A stretch of DNA of 11,450 nucleotides from JBCFBK01 sp039679975 (GTDB taxonomy: Bacteria; Bacteroidota; Bacteroidia; Bacteroidales; Prolixibacteraceae), in assembly GCA_039679975.1 (NCBI GenBank), contig JBDKTZ010000229.1, forward strand, positions 1 through 11,450, given 5' to 3'. A program made the translations under genes and the position numbers. How positions within the stretch are numbered: the first letter of the stretch is position 1; every line of letters begins with the position of its first letter. The notes below the pieces were generated by a model. It saw nothing but the letters and a program-made list of their open reading frames with translations. It was not told the DNA's origin and made no database searches. This document shows positions 1-8,639 of this stretch, piece after piece.

Positions 1-2
1 CT

Positions 3-1427
3 CTCGACCGGTCAAAGTTAAAAAAAGTCGCTGTTTTTGGACCAAATGCTGATAACTGTGTGTTTGGCGATTACAGCGCCAAGGAATCGGCGAACGAACC
101 TGTCAGCGTGATTCAGGGATTGAAAAACAAACTTGCTGACAAAGTAGAAATTATCCATTATCCGTGGACCGATAAATATGATCAGGAATTTGTGATCATT
201 CCCAAAGAATGCCTTTTGACTGAGGATGGCGGAGAAACGGGGCTTTCGGCTGAATATTACCGCAGTGTTGATTTCCAGGGCACACCGGTAAGGCGGGTTG
301 ATGAAGGTATCAACTTTAACCCGGCACAGCAGGCCCCGGATCCGGATGTCCCTTCCGGGAAAAAATCGATACGATGGAAAGGTTTGATCGTTCCCAACGT
401 GACGGGCAAATATACGCTCGCGATCAATACCGATGATGGCGTGAAGTTTTTCTTGGATGATAAATTGCTTGTGGACCAGTGGAAAAACAGGAGTAATACA
501 ACAGATTATGTTGAAATTGACCTGGAAGCCGGTAAACCATACCGGATTAAACTTGAGTATTTTGATTCGGGCGGAAATGCCATTGCGCAGTTCAGGTGGA
601 AAACGCCCGGGACAGAGGGAAAAGATATTTTCAAAGAAGAAAAGGAAATTGCAGCGACGTCCGATCTTGTTATTGCCGTGTTGGGATTAAATACGTTAAT
701 CGAAGCGGAAGGAACCGACAAAAAGGGAATAGAACTGCCGGAGGATCAGCAACTTTTTATTGAGGAAATTTTTTCGGCAAATCCCCGGACTGTTGTTGTC
801 CTTGAAACGGGCAGTCCGTTGGCGATAAGCTGGATTGATGAGCATATCCCGGCAGTCTTGTGTGCCTGGTACGCGGGAGAACAGGGCGGTAATGCCATTG
901 CCGATGTTTTAGTGGGTGACTATAATCCGGCGGGGCGTTTACCTTTGACTTTTTACAAATCGACCGGCGATTTGCTTCCCTTCGATGACTATGAAATCAT
1001 GAAAGGGCGCACATACATGTACTCTGCAAAAACACCATTATACCCGTTTGGTTTCGGATTGAGTTATACCCGGTTTGAATATTCCGGATTGAAAGTGAGT
1101 AAGGCGGTCATGGGTGTAAATGACCAGGCGGAGGTAAGTGTCAACGTTAAAAATGCAGGGAACTATGACGGCGATGAAGTGGTGCAGATCTATGTGAAAA
1201 ATTTAACATCGTCTGTGCCTCAGCCTGTGAGAGCATTAAAGGGATTTGAACGGATTACTCTGAAAAAAGGTGAAGCTAAATCCGTGACCATCCCTTTAAC
1301 GTCGGAAGCATTCAGGTACTTTAATGAAACTGAAGACAAATTTGTTGTTGATCCCGGCACATACGAGATTCAGATAGGAACGTCCAGTGAAGATATCAGA
1401 CTGAAAAGCAGGATGGAGATAAAATAA
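3..1427 (+). CDS. GH3 glycoside hydrolase with inserted PA14 domain, 5'-truncated by window edge
   Basis: This is the C-terminal part of a secreted family 3 beta-glycosidase; 474 residues are visible. The frame is open to the window edge, and the first residues include KKVAVFGPNAD, the usual start of the GH3 C-terminal alpha/beta domain. The GTG at 60 is therefore an internal codon, not the start. A PA14 domain occupies about visible residues 78-203 (motifs GLSAEYY, GKYTLAINTDDGVKFFLDD, AQFRWKTPG), inserted in the C domain, where it usually shapes the active-site rim or binds glycan. The C domain then resumes with the acid/base loop IEAEGTDKKGIELP and with GDYNPAGRLPLTFYKS, GRTYMY and PLYPFGFGLSYT. 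A fibronectin-III-like domain ends the protein. The catalytic Asp nucleophile lies upstream of the window. GRTYxY and PLYPFG place it with beta-xylosidase-like GH3s, but specificity cannot be read from this part. The stop codon shares one base with the next ATG. It is a diverged paralogue of the GH3 gene at 5774-7960. Confidence 0.93.
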   Translation, partial: LDRSKLKKVAVFGPNADNCVFGDYSAKESANEPVSVIQGLKNKLADKVEIIHYPWTDKYDQEFVIIPKECLLTEDGGETGLSAEYYRSVDFQGTPVRRVDEGINFNPAQQAPDPDVPSGKKSIRWKGLIVPNVTGKYTLAINTDDGVKFFLDDKLLVDQWKNRSNTTDYVEIDLEAGKPYRIKLEYFDSGGNAIAQFRWKTPGTEGKDIFKEEKEIAATSDLVIAVLGLNTLIEAEGTDKKGIELPEDQQLFIEEIFSANPRTVVVLETGSPLAISWIDEHIPAVLCAWYAGEQGGNAIADVLVGDYNPAGRLPLTFYKSTGDLLPFDDYEIMKGRTYMYSAKTPLYPFGFGLSYTRFEYSGLKVSKAVMGVNDQAEVSVNVKNAGNYDGDEVVQIYVKNLTSSVPQPVRALKGFERITLKKGEAKSVTIPLTSEAFRYFNETEDKFVVDPGTYEIQIGTSSEDIRLKSRMEIK

Positions 1428-3808
1428 TGAGTTTTATGAAAAGGGTGAAATGTATTTTCCATAAAAAGAGACAGACGGTGATTGTGAGTTGCCTGCTGTG
1501 CATTCTTTTTTCACTGTCAGTAGTACAACCTGTTGGCGCCGGTTTACCGGAAAAAGGGAAACCGGTAAAAGTATTCATTCTCTCCGGACAATCGAATGCC
1601 GTCGGATACAATGATATTGGCGAACTCAGTGCGAGGCCTGATCATTTTTATGACCTGACCGGAGAGCATTCTCCGGTACTTTTCTGGCCGGGGACCAATG
1701 CACTGCCTGAATTTTCGGGAAAATGGATCACACTCAGACCCGGCGTGTCGGAAATTGCTGCTGAAGGAGCGTATAAAGGAGGTTGTTTTGGTCCTGAAAT
1801 AGGGTTTGCGCTGACGATGTCCGGGGTGGTACCTGGCGAACAACTGGCGATAATCAAATATGCCGGTGGAGCAACAGGTATTGCCCGAAGCAAGGATTAC
1901 CATGACTATATTCCCGGTTTTGAAAAGTTTGATGATAAAGGAAAAAACTGGTCTCCGTCTGCAAAGGATGGACAGGCCGGGTTGCTCTATCAGGAACTGG
2001 TCAAAAATATAAAAGCAGCTCTTGATTCGTTAAACAGGCGTGGAGTCAGTTATGAAATCTGCGGGTTCCTGTGGATGCAGGGAGAACACGAGGCGGGTAT
2101 AAGCAAAAAAATGGCTGAGGATTATGATGTTTTACTCAGCCAATTCAGAAAATCAATTCGCAGCGACCTTCGTTTAAAGCGCCTGCCATTCGTTGTCGGA
2201 GAGATAAACAGTCATTCCTGGGCTTTTGGTGATATTGCAAGGGAAAGTCAGTCCAAAGCATGCAGGGAGGACAAACATACTATTCTGATAAAAACTGTTG
2301 ATCTTCCAAGAGGAAGTGTTGGCGGTCTGGCTCATTTCGATGCCGATGGGATGATGGAACTGGGCAAGCGGTTTTCACAAGGCTTTTGGGAAGTAAATAC
2401 GGGGCATCGGACGCCTCATTTTTCCGAAGTACAATGGGTGACTACTTCCGAAAGTCAGTCCTGGATAGAGAAAGGAATGATAAAAATGACGAAAGCAAGC
2501 GGGGAATCTGACATTGAAATTAAAACTAAAGAAGTACTGCAAACTATGGAAGGCTTTGGTGCCTGTTTTAATGAACTGGGGTGGACTTCGTTGAACCGCT
2601 TGAACGAACAGGACAGGACGCAAATATTCGCTGAGTTATTTGAGCCGGGTAAAGGGGCCAATTTTTCCGTCTGCAGAATGCCGGTGGCTGCGAATGACTT
2701 TTCGCGCGACTGGTATTCCTACAATGAGACAGACGGCGATTTTAGTATGTCTGGTTTCAGTATAGGAAATGACATGGAAACACTTATCCCGTTTATTCAG
2801 CAAGCAAAAAAATACAATCCCTCCTTAAAACTATGGGCATCACCCTGGAGTCCGCCAAGCTGGATGAAATGGAATAAACATTATGCATGCGCGGCAACCG
2901 GAGAGAAAACGGACCAAAGATTCCGGAATAATCTTGACAGCGATATGCAGGGCAAAGAGGGAACCAATATGTTCATTCAAAAAAAGGAGTATTTTGAAGC
3001 TTACGCGCGTTACTTTACCAGGTTTATTGAAGCATATCGCAACGAAGGGATCAACATTGGAATGGTCATGCCCCAGAATGAGTTTAACTCCTGTCAGATC
3101 TTTCCCAGTTGTACCTGGACCGCATCAGGACTGGCAGAATTTATTGGTGGATACCTCGGGCCTGCCATGGAAAAACTGGACGTTGAGCTGTTTTTCGGGA
3201 CAATGGAACGGCCCGGTGAGGCGCTTGCCGATACTATTCTGAATGATCCCAGGGCAGGAAAGTATATCAAGGGGGTTGGTTTTCAGTGGGCAGGGAAAGA
3301 GGCGATTCCCGGCATTCACAAACGTTACCCGCACCTGGCACTTTACCAGACAGAGCAGGAATGCGGCAACGGAAAAAACGATTGGGAATACTGTTGTTAC
3401 GCCTGGTCTCTGATGAAACATTACCTTCTTAACGGAGCATCAGCATATCAGTATTGGAATATCTCACTTGATCAGGGTGGTTACAGCCGCTGGGGGTGGC
3501 AGCAAAACTCCCTGATCACGGTTGATCCGGAAAAACGGACCTACCGGTTTAATCACGAATATTATCTTTTAAAGCACGTGAGTCACTTTGTTATGCCGGG
3601 GGCCCGTCTGGTTCGCACACAAGGAAACTTCTCTGACCTGCTGGCTTTTGTTAACCCCGACAAAAGTGTCGTGGTGATCATCCGGAATGAAGAAAAATCA
3701 GCCAGACGGATTACTGTGAAAATCGATGACCGGTCCTTCCAGGCTGATCTGGACCCCGATTCATTCCATACATTTTTAATTTCGTCTCTTAATTCATTTA
3801 ACAGATGA
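1427..3808 (+). CDS. Secreted bimodular enzyme: SASA/CE6-type acetylesterase fused to GH30 glycosidase
   Basis: This 793-residue protein carries two catalytic modules. Residues 1-38 form a signal peptide (basic start, hydrophobic core, likely cut after VGA). Residues about 46-325 match the SASA/DUF303 carbohydrate esterase fold: the nucleophile block FILSGQSNAVGY (Ser56), KYAGGATG, FLWMQGEHEAG (218-224) and a His block GLAHFDADG (His303). Such enzymes remove O-acetyl groups from sugars (sialate 9-O-acetylesterases, CE6 acetylxylan esterases). Residues about 360-790 form a GH30 (beta/alpha)8 module: MEGFGACFNELGW, WASPWSPPSWM, acid/base Glu552 in VMPQNEFN, nucleophile Glu643 in YQTEQECGNG, then a C-terminal beta-sandwich. 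GH30 enzymes are retaining and cleave beta-1,6-glucan, beta-xylosides, glucuronoxylan or glucosylceramide; the subfamily is uncertain. Both active sites look intact, so linked deacetylation and backbone cleavage is a fair inference. The start overlaps the previous stop (TAATG), with GGAG 8 bases upstream. Met4 at 1436 is a possible alternative start with the same signal peptide. Confidence 0.92.
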   Translation: MSFMKRVKCIFHKKRQTVIVSCLLCILFSLSVVQPVGAGLPEKGKPVKVFILSGQSNAVGYNDIGELSARPDHFYDLTGEHSPVLFWPGTNALPEFSGKWITLRPGVSEIAAEGAYKGGCFGPEIGFALTMSGVVPGEQLAIIKYAGGATGIARSKDYHDYIPGFEKFDDKGKNWSPSAKDGQAGLLYQELVKNIKAALDSLNRRGVSYEICGFLWMQGEHEAGISKKMAEDYDVLLSQFRKSIRSDLRLKRLPFVVGEINSHSWAFGDIARESQSKACREDKHTILIKTVDLPRGSVGGLAHFDADGMMELGKRFSQGFWEVNTGHRTPHFSEVQWVTTSESQSWIEKGMIKMTKASGESDIEIKTKEVLQTMEGFGACFNELGWTSLNRLNEQDRTQIFAELFEPGKGANFSVCRMPVAANDFSRDWYSYNETDGDFSMSGFSIGNDMETLIPFIQQAKKYNPSLKLWASPWSPPSWMKWNKHYACAATGEKTDQRFRNNLDSDMQGKEGTNMFIQKKEYFEAYARYFTRFIEAYRNEGINIGMVMPQNEFNSCQIFPSCTWTASGLAEFIGGYLGPAMEKLDVELFFGTMERPGEALADTILNDPRAGKYIKGVGFQWAGKEAIPGIHKRYPHLALYQTEQECGNGKNDWEYCCYAWSLMKHYLLNGASAYQYWNISLDQGGYSRWGWQQNSLITVDPEKRTYRFNHEYYLLKHVSHFVMPGARLVRTQGNFSDLLAFVNPDKSVVVIIRNEEKSARRITVKIDDRSFQADLDPDSFHTFLISSLNSFNR

Positions 3809-3890
3809 CTGTTATATCGCTTAGTTCAAATTAAACCGAATGAGGACAAAATGCCGGTTTCATCGCCGGATTAATTAACTGACCATATTT
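3809..3890 (+). other. 82-bp intergenic gap inside the enzyme cluster
   Basis: This short spacer separates the esterase-GH30 gene from the lipoprotein glycosidase gene. I see no convincing TTG / TAnnTTTG promoter, no stem followed by a T-run, and no coding sequence. The only regularities are two CCGG sites (3854 and 3866) and the 8-bp palindrome TTAATTAA at 3871-3878. All four enzyme genes may therefore still be one transcript, but an internal promoter cannot be excluded. Confidence 0.4.
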
Positions 3891-5777
3891 ATGAAGCAAC
3901 TTAAACTTAGTTTCGGATTTCTTCTGCTGGCGTTAATCCTCTCCTGTAGTCGGAGCGAAAAGCCGGTGTATAATTTTCACAAATCGGCAGAGGCCATTGC
4001 GTTGAACCATCAACTTGCCCGGGGATGGAATAGCTGGAATACACGTAGTGTGCTCTCGCAGGTGTTGTTGCCCCAGAGTTTCGCGGTCAACCTGCAGTTG
4101 CAGGATCCTGTGACAGGAGCTGTTCTGAAGGAGGCTTTGATTGGCCGAAGGGGTGAGGACGCGGAAATGGTGGCACCGGGTCCGCATGCGTACGATGGTT
4201 CTTATACGGAGCTTACCGCCATATGGAAAGAATTGGAAGTGAACGTCAAAACGGCTGCAGACGGAGATCAGCTCGCAATTATTGTAACGCCAAACCGGAA
4301 TAAGGGAAGGCTAATCATCAAACCGGAAGTGATCTGGGGGATGAACGGAAAAACGAAGGTAACGGAAAGAGGTTTTTCTTTTGACAATGACAGTATCCAG
4401 GCCAATTTTTATGTTTTATCAAGTGGCAGGACAGCGTTTACCGATACCCTGATCAGTTGTGATCTGGACGGGAAGGTCATCCTTTCGACCTATTCCGACA
4501 AATCGGCCGGAGAAATAGAAGCGCTCGTTGATTTGGCTGGAAATAAACTCGCAGAGCGAAAAAAATCACATGGTTCCGACAGTGCGTTGTATGACGCCAT
4601 GCAAACCGTCCTTGCCTGGGACGTTATTTATGAACCAACCCGAAAGGATGTGATTTCTCCTGTAAGCCGTATATGGAATTGTGGCTGGGGTGGTTGGGTT
4701 TTGTTCGACTGGGACACTTATTTTGCCTCCTTCATGTACTCGCTCGATAACAAGGAACTGGCGTATGCCAATGCCATCGCGATCACCCGCGAGATTTCAA
4801 AGGCGGGATTTATCCCGAATTTTGGTTCCGGAAACGGAAAAAGCGAGGATCGCTCGCAGCCGCCGGTGGGTTCCTACGTTGTTTGGAATATCTATGAACG
4901 GTATCACGAGAAGTGGTTTCTGGAAGAAGTATTTGATGAACTCCTGTCATGGAACAGATGGTGGAAAGATAACCGGGATGTGGATGGCTACCTCTGTTGG
5001 GGCAGCGATACCTGCACGGTCGATATGCCGCAATGGCTCACCTCCGAGATTGGCAAAAAACAGGCGGCCATGTGGGAATCCGGCCTGGATAATTCTCCTA
5101 TGTACGATGATGCTGTTTTTGACACCGTCACTCATAAACTGATGCTGGCCGATGTCGGGCTGATCAGCATGTATATCTGGGATTGCCGGTATCTTGCAAA
5201 AATTGCAGATGAACTGGGTCGGAATAATGTTGAAAGAGAGTTGGAGCAATGTGCTTCAATATACGCCGGGAAGCTGGAGACACTTTGGAATGACAGCGCC
5301 GGTATGTACCTGAACAAGGATCTGGTAACCGGAAAATTCAGCCAAAGAATGTCTCCCACCTTGTTTTATCCTTTACTTACCGGCGTTCCGACAGCGTCTC
5401 AGGCGGAAAGGATGATCAGTGAACATTTTTGCAATCCGGAGGAATTCCGGGGCGACTGGATCATGCCTTCGATCGCCCGAAACGACAGCGCTTTCAAAGA
5501 CAACGATTACTGGAGAGGAAGGATTTGGGCGCCAATGAATTTCCTGGTTTACTGCGGCCTGAAAAACTATGACCTGCCGGATGCCAAAAAAGAGCTGGCG
5601 GATAAGTCAAAGGCCCTGATTTTAAACTCGTGGCTGGAAGAACGCCATGTGTATGAAAATTACAATGCAGTCACCGGCCAGGGCTCGGATGTTGACAACA
5701 GCGACAAGTTTTATCACTGGGGAGCTTTACTGGCTTTCATCAGCCTGCTGGAAAACGAAAATCAATCAAAGAAATGA
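3891..5777 (+). CDS. Lipoprotein (alpha/alpha)6-barrel glycosidase, GH63 / MGH1-like
   Basis: The 628-residue product begins with a lipoprotein signal (hydrophobic residues 5-18, then ILSC with Cys19), so it is probably anchored in a membrane facing the periplasm or surface. Residues about 30-220 form an N-terminal beta-rich domain. Residues about 230-620 are an (alpha/alpha)6-toroid like GH63, GH37 and mannosylglycerate/glucosylglycerate hydrolases: GGWVLFDWDTYFAS (267-280), MWESGLDNSPMYDD (394-407), DYWRGRIWAPMN (539-550) and YENYNAVTGQG (588-598). By analogy with E. coli YgjK (GH63) and Thermus MgH, Asp400 in GLDNSP is the likely general acid and Glu589 in ENYN the base. These are inverting enzymes that usually act on alpha-glucosides or alpha-mannosides, so this gene probably removes an alpha-linked sugar from material opened by its neighbours. 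The exact family is not certain; a 'trehalase-like' label would be equally loose. The stop overlaps the next start by four bases (ATGA). Confidence 0.88.
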   Translation: MKQLKLSFGFLLLALILSCSRSEKPVYNFHKSAEAIALNHQLARGWNSWNTRSVLSQVLLPQSFAVNLQLQDPVTGAVLKEALIGRRGEDAEMVAPGPHAYDGSYTELTAIWKELEVNVKTAADGDQLAIIVTPNRNKGRLIIKPEVIWGMNGKTKVTERGFSFDNDSIQANFYVLSSGRTAFTDTLISCDLDGKVILSTYSDKSAGEIEALVDLAGNKLAERKKSHGSDSALYDAMQTVLAWDVIYEPTRKDVISPVSRIWNCGWGGWVLFDWDTYFASFMYSLDNKELAYANAIAITREISKAGFIPNFGSGNGKSEDRSQPPVGSYVVWNIYERYHEKWFLEEVFDELLSWNRWWKDNRDVDGYLCWGSDTCTVDMPQWLTSEIGKKQAAMWESGLDNSPMYDDAVFDTVTHKLMLADVGLISMYIWDCRYLAKIADELGRNNVERELEQCASIYAGKLETLWNDSAGMYLNKDLVTGKFSQRMSPTLFYPLLTGVPTASQAERMISEHFCNPEEFRGDWIMPSIARNDSAFKDNDYWRGRIWAPMNFLVYCGLKNYDLPDAKKELADKSKALILNSWLEERHVYENYNAVTGQGSDVDNSDKFYHWGALLAFISLLENENQSKK

Positions 5778-7960
5778 ATAAACCCATGAAACGATCATTT
5801 TTACTGCTGTGTTTTTTACTGAATGTCTGCTTTTTGTTTGCACAGATAAGCAGGCAATATCCATTCAATGATTCTTCCCTTTCTTTAGATGAGCGGATTA
5901 AGGATTTACTGGGCCGGCTAACTCTGGAGGAAAAAGTCTCTCAAATGATGAACCAGACCCCTGCTATTGAACGGTTAGGCATACCTCCGTACGACTGGTG
6001 GAATGAAGCGCTGCACGGAGTGGCCCGCAGCGGCCTGGCTACTGTATTTCCGCAGGCGATCGCGTTGGCGGCCACATTTGACGATCAGGCCGTGTACGAA
6101 ACCTTCGGCATGGTTTCGGATGAAGCGCGGGCCAAATACCACGACTATCAACGAAAAAAGGAATATGGACGGTACACAGGGCTGACATTCTGGACCCCGA
6201 ACATTAATATATTCCGCGATCCGCGATGGGGAAGAGGCATGGAAACATACGGGGAGGATCCTTATCTCACCGGCAGAATGGGAGTGGCAGTAGTAAGGGG
6301 ATTGCAGGGAGAAAATCCGAATTACTTTAAATCGCTGGCCTGTGCCAAACACTACGCGGTACACAGCGGACCGGAATGGAACAGGCATGAGTATGATGCC
6401 CGGGTATCAGCCCGGGATCTTCGTGAAACGTATCTTCCCGCTTTTGAAAGCCTGGTCAAAGAAGGAAATGTGCAGCAGGTTATGTGTGCGTATAACCGGT
6501 TTGACGGCGCTCCGTGTTGCGGAAACAAGATTTTGCTGAATGATATTCTCAGGAACGAGTGGGGGTATGACGCGGTGGTTGTTTCTGATTGCGGTGCGAT
6601 TGATGATTTCTGGAGGGATGGCGCACACCAGACGCATCCCGATGCCACCTATGCTTCGGTCAGCGCGGTGAGAGCAGGCACTGACCTCGAATGCGGACAA
6701 AGCTATACCGCCATTCTGGAAGCTGTGAAAGCAGGAAGGATATTGGAAGATGAACTTGACGAATCGCTGTACCGCTTATTTAAAGGACGATTCAAATTGG
6801 GCATGTTCGACAGTGATGCGCTCGTTCCGTGGTCAAAAATTCCATATGAGGCGGTTGACTGTGAAAAGCACAAACAAAAAGCGCTCGAAATGGCCAGAAA
6901 AAGTGTGGTTCTGCTGAAGAACGCTAATCACGCGCTGCCTCTGTCCAAAAGTATCCGCAAGATTGCAGTTATTGGACCTAATGCCAACGATTCGGTGATG
7001 TTGTGGGCCAACTACAATGGTTTTCCCTCCAAAACGATAACGATTTTACAGGGTATTCAGAATAAACTGCCGAACACACGGGTTATTTATGACAAAGGTT
7101 GTGAACTGGTCGGAGATTCCATATCGGAAATCGGTTTTGATAATACCGTTCAAAAGATAAGGGATGCTGATGTGCTGATTTTCGCAGGAGGGATCTCCCC
7201 TTCACTGGAAGGAGAAGAAATGTCGGTGAAGGTGGATGGTTTCAGGCAGGGCGACCGTACCAATCTTGAACTTCCGGCCACACAGCAGCGGCTGCTGAGA
7301 GAACTAAAAAAGCTGAACAAGCCCTTGATTTATGTGCAGTGTTCGGGAAGCGCGCTGGCCATTAACCTGGCCGAAGAACAGGCGGATGCCATTGTGCAGG
7401 CATGGTACGGCGGACAGGCTGCAGGAACAGCCGTTGCCGATGTTCTGTTCGGCGATTACAATCCGGCGGGGCGGTCGCCCGTAACCTTTTATAAATCGGC
7501 CGGACAGCTTCCTGATTTTGAAGATTACTCGATGAAGGGGCGCACTTACCGGTATTTACAGGAAAAGCCGCTTTATCCTTTTGGTTACGGATTAAGCTAT
7601 ACCTCCTTTCAGTACAGCGATGTTTCGTTATCGCGAAACAGCATGAGAGCGGGAGAAACCGTTGATCTGCATGTCAGCCTCCGGAATACCGGAAAAATGG
7701 ACGGGGATGAGGTTGTTCAGGTTTATGTAAAAAACAAAGCGGATAAGGACGGACCTGTTAAAACCCTGCGCGCATTCAGAAGGGTGCATGTAAAAGCCGA
7801 CTCAACTTCCGATCTTTGCATCAGCTTACCGTCGAAAACATTCGAGTGGTACAATGAATCGAAAGAGCGTATGGATGTTCTTCCGGGCAAGTACATCATT
7901 TACGTGGGAAGCTCCTCCGCGGGGAATGATTTAACCCAGCTTTCATTCACAATACACTGA
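5774..7960 (+). CDS. GH3 beta-glycosidase, beta-xylosidase-like subgroup, complete
   Basis: This is a complete 728-residue family 3 exo-beta-glycosidase, a retaining enzyme releasing single sugars from non-reducing ends. The start gives a signal peptide (residues 1-23, likely cut at FA/Q), so it is exported; Met5 at 5786 is an alternative. The N-terminal barrel has RLTLEEKVSQM, YDWWNEALHGVAR, the FPQAIALAATFD block, RDPRWGRGMETYGEDPYL and LACAKHYAVHSGPE; the nucleophile is Asp272 in VVVSDCGAID. The C domain has KIAVIGPNAN and an acid/base loop SLEGEEM (476-483), followed by GDRTNLELP, GDYNPAGRSPVTFYKS and PLYPFGYGLSYT. A fibronectin-III-like domain (about 620-728) closes it. It has no PA14 insert, unlike its paralogue at the window start. 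The WWNEALHG and FPQAI blocks are typical of xylan beta-xylosidase-type GH3s, but beta-glucosidases occur in the same clade. All the expected catalytic residues are present. It is translationally coupled to the upstream lipoprotein gene and is the last enzyme of the run. Confidence 0.95.
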   Translation: MNKPMKRSFLLLCFLLNVCFLFAQISRQYPFNDSSLSLDERIKDLLGRLTLEEKVSQMMNQTPAIERLGIPPYDWWNEALHGVARSGLATVFPQAIALAATFDDQAVYETFGMVSDEARAKYHDYQRKKEYGRYTGLTFWTPNINIFRDPRWGRGMETYGEDPYLTGRMGVAVVRGLQGENPNYFKSLACAKHYAVHSGPEWNRHEYDARVSARDLRETYLPAFESLVKEGNVQQVMCAYNRFDGAPCCGNKILLNDILRNEWGYDAVVVSDCGAIDDFWRDGAHQTHPDATYASVSAVRAGTDLECGQSYTAILEAVKAGRILEDELDESLYRLFKGRFKLGMFDSDALVPWSKIPYEAVDCEKHKQKALEMARKSVVLLKNANHALPLSKSIRKIAVIGPNANDSVMLWANYNGFPSKTITILQGIQNKLPNTRVIYDKGCELVGDSISEIGFDNTVQKIRDADVLIFAGGISPSLEGEEMSVKVDGFRQGDRTNLELPATQQRLLRELKKLNKPLIYVQCSGSALAINLAEEQADAIVQAWYGGQAAGTAVADVLFGDYNPAGRSPVTFYKSAGQLPDFEDYSMKGRTYRYLQEKPLYPFGYGLSYTSFQYSDVSLSRNSMRAGETVDLHVSLRNTGKMDGDEVVQVYVKNKADKDGPVKTLRAFRRVHVKADSTSDLCISLPSKTFEWYNESKERMDVLPGKYIIYVGSSSAGNDLTQLSFTIH

Positions 7961-8002
7961 CCCTTTATTTTAAGCAAAATGAATCGTAGAATTGGGATGA
8001 CT

Positions 8003-8014
8003 TTTTTGCAAAAA
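8003..8014. repeat. 12-bp perfect palindrome upstream of the sigma factor promoter
   Basis: TTTTTGCAAAAA is a perfect inverted repeat with no spacer. It ends five bases before the putative -33 TTG of the sigma factor promoter. The position would suit an activator operator or an UP-like AT-rich element. It could equally be chance in an AT-rich gap, and it is a poor terminator because the stem is almost all A:T. Confidence 0.3.
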
Positions 8015-8019
8015 TCTAA

Positions 8020-8048
8020 TTGATTAACTGCAAATAAATCTATATTTA
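8020..8048 (+). promoter_or_regulatory. Putative Bacteroidetes-type promoter for the ECF sigma factor
   Basis: TTG at 8020-8022 and TATATTTA at 8041-8048 are 18 bases apart. The Bacteroidetes housekeeping promoter is TTG, a spacer of about 17-23 bases, then TAnnTTTG; here only the last G is missing. Transcription would start near 8054, about 13 bases before the ATG. The AT-rich gap after the GH3 gene and the change of gene function make a new transcription unit here likely. Confidence 0.5.
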
Positions 8049-8066
8049 CCTGACTTATGAAGAAAA

Positions 8067-8624
8067 ATGCCTGCTTATTCTGAAAATAGCTTTAACCGGA
8101 TTTATACAGAATATTATACGAAATCGTTTCTGTTTGTAAAATCGTATGTTCACGATGATTTTGTGGCAGAAGATATTGTCTCGGAGGCCATGGTTAAGTT
8201 ATGGAACAGAATGAAAGAACGACCGCTCGAATCGGTTCAGGCATACCTTTTTACAATCTTAAAGAACAGTTCCCTTGATCATTTGAAACACGAAACAGTT
8301 AAAAAAACAGCTTATAGATCTATTAACGAGATGCTTAAGCTGGAACTGGATATCCGTATTTCTGTGTTGCAGTCGCGCGATCCGGATAAGATATTTTCTT
8401 CAGAGATTCAGGATATCGTAAAGAATACGCTGATGTCGCTGCCCGAGAAAACCCGCCAGATCTTCACGATGAGCAGATTTGAATACAAGTCGAATAAGGA
8501 AATTGCAGATTTTTTAGGCATAACCGTCAAAGGTGTGGACTATCATATTGCCGGCACGATCAAAGAATTAAAAATTGCGCTTAAAGATTACCTTCCGCTG
8601 CTCTTTTCTTATTTCTTTCATTAA
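8067..8624 (+). CDS. ECF RNA polymerase sigma factor, Bacteroides sigma-70 expansion type
   Basis: The 185-residue protein directs RNA polymerase to a small set of promoters, probably the adjacent uptake locus. Region 2 spans about residues 9-76 (FNRIYTEYYTKSFLFVKSYV, then DDFVAEDIVSEAMVKLW, which holds the core-binding face, and AYLFTILKNSSLDHLK). Region 4 spans about 115-172: LPEKTRQIFTMSRFE followed by the helix-turn-helix YKSNKEIADFLGITVKGVDYHI. Length and layout fit the SusC-linked sigma factors of Bacteroidota. The ATG at 8067 is the only good start and lies just after a promoter-like element. The FecR-type gene downstream should encode its anti-sigma factor, giving a FecI/FecR/outer-membrane-receptor cascade. 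The gap to that partner, 362 bp, is unusually long for this pair. The hydrophobic C-terminal tail LPLLFSYFFH is common in these proteins. Confidence 0.94.
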   Translation: MPAYSENSFNRIYTEYYTKSFLFVKSYVHDDFVAEDIVSEAMVKLWNRMKERPLESVQAYLFTILKNSSLDHLKHETVKKTAYRSINEMLKLELDIRISVLQSRDPDKIFSSEIQDIVKNTLMSLPEKTRQIFTMSRFEYKSNKEIADFLGITVKGVDYHIAGTIKELKIALKDYLPLLFSYFFH

Positions 8625-8639
8625 AAATCAGAGGGACTC

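Noticed and set aside
60..62. GTG at 60 as start of the first GH3 gene
   Set aside because: The frame is open to base 3 and encodes the conserved GH3 block KKVAVFGPNAD before this codon, so the gene begins outside the window.
5975..6388. 137-codon open frame on the minus strand inside the complete GH3 gene
   Set aside because: The + strand frame encodes conserved GH3 motifs here; the antisense protein has no recognisable motif and is a shadow of the coding bias.
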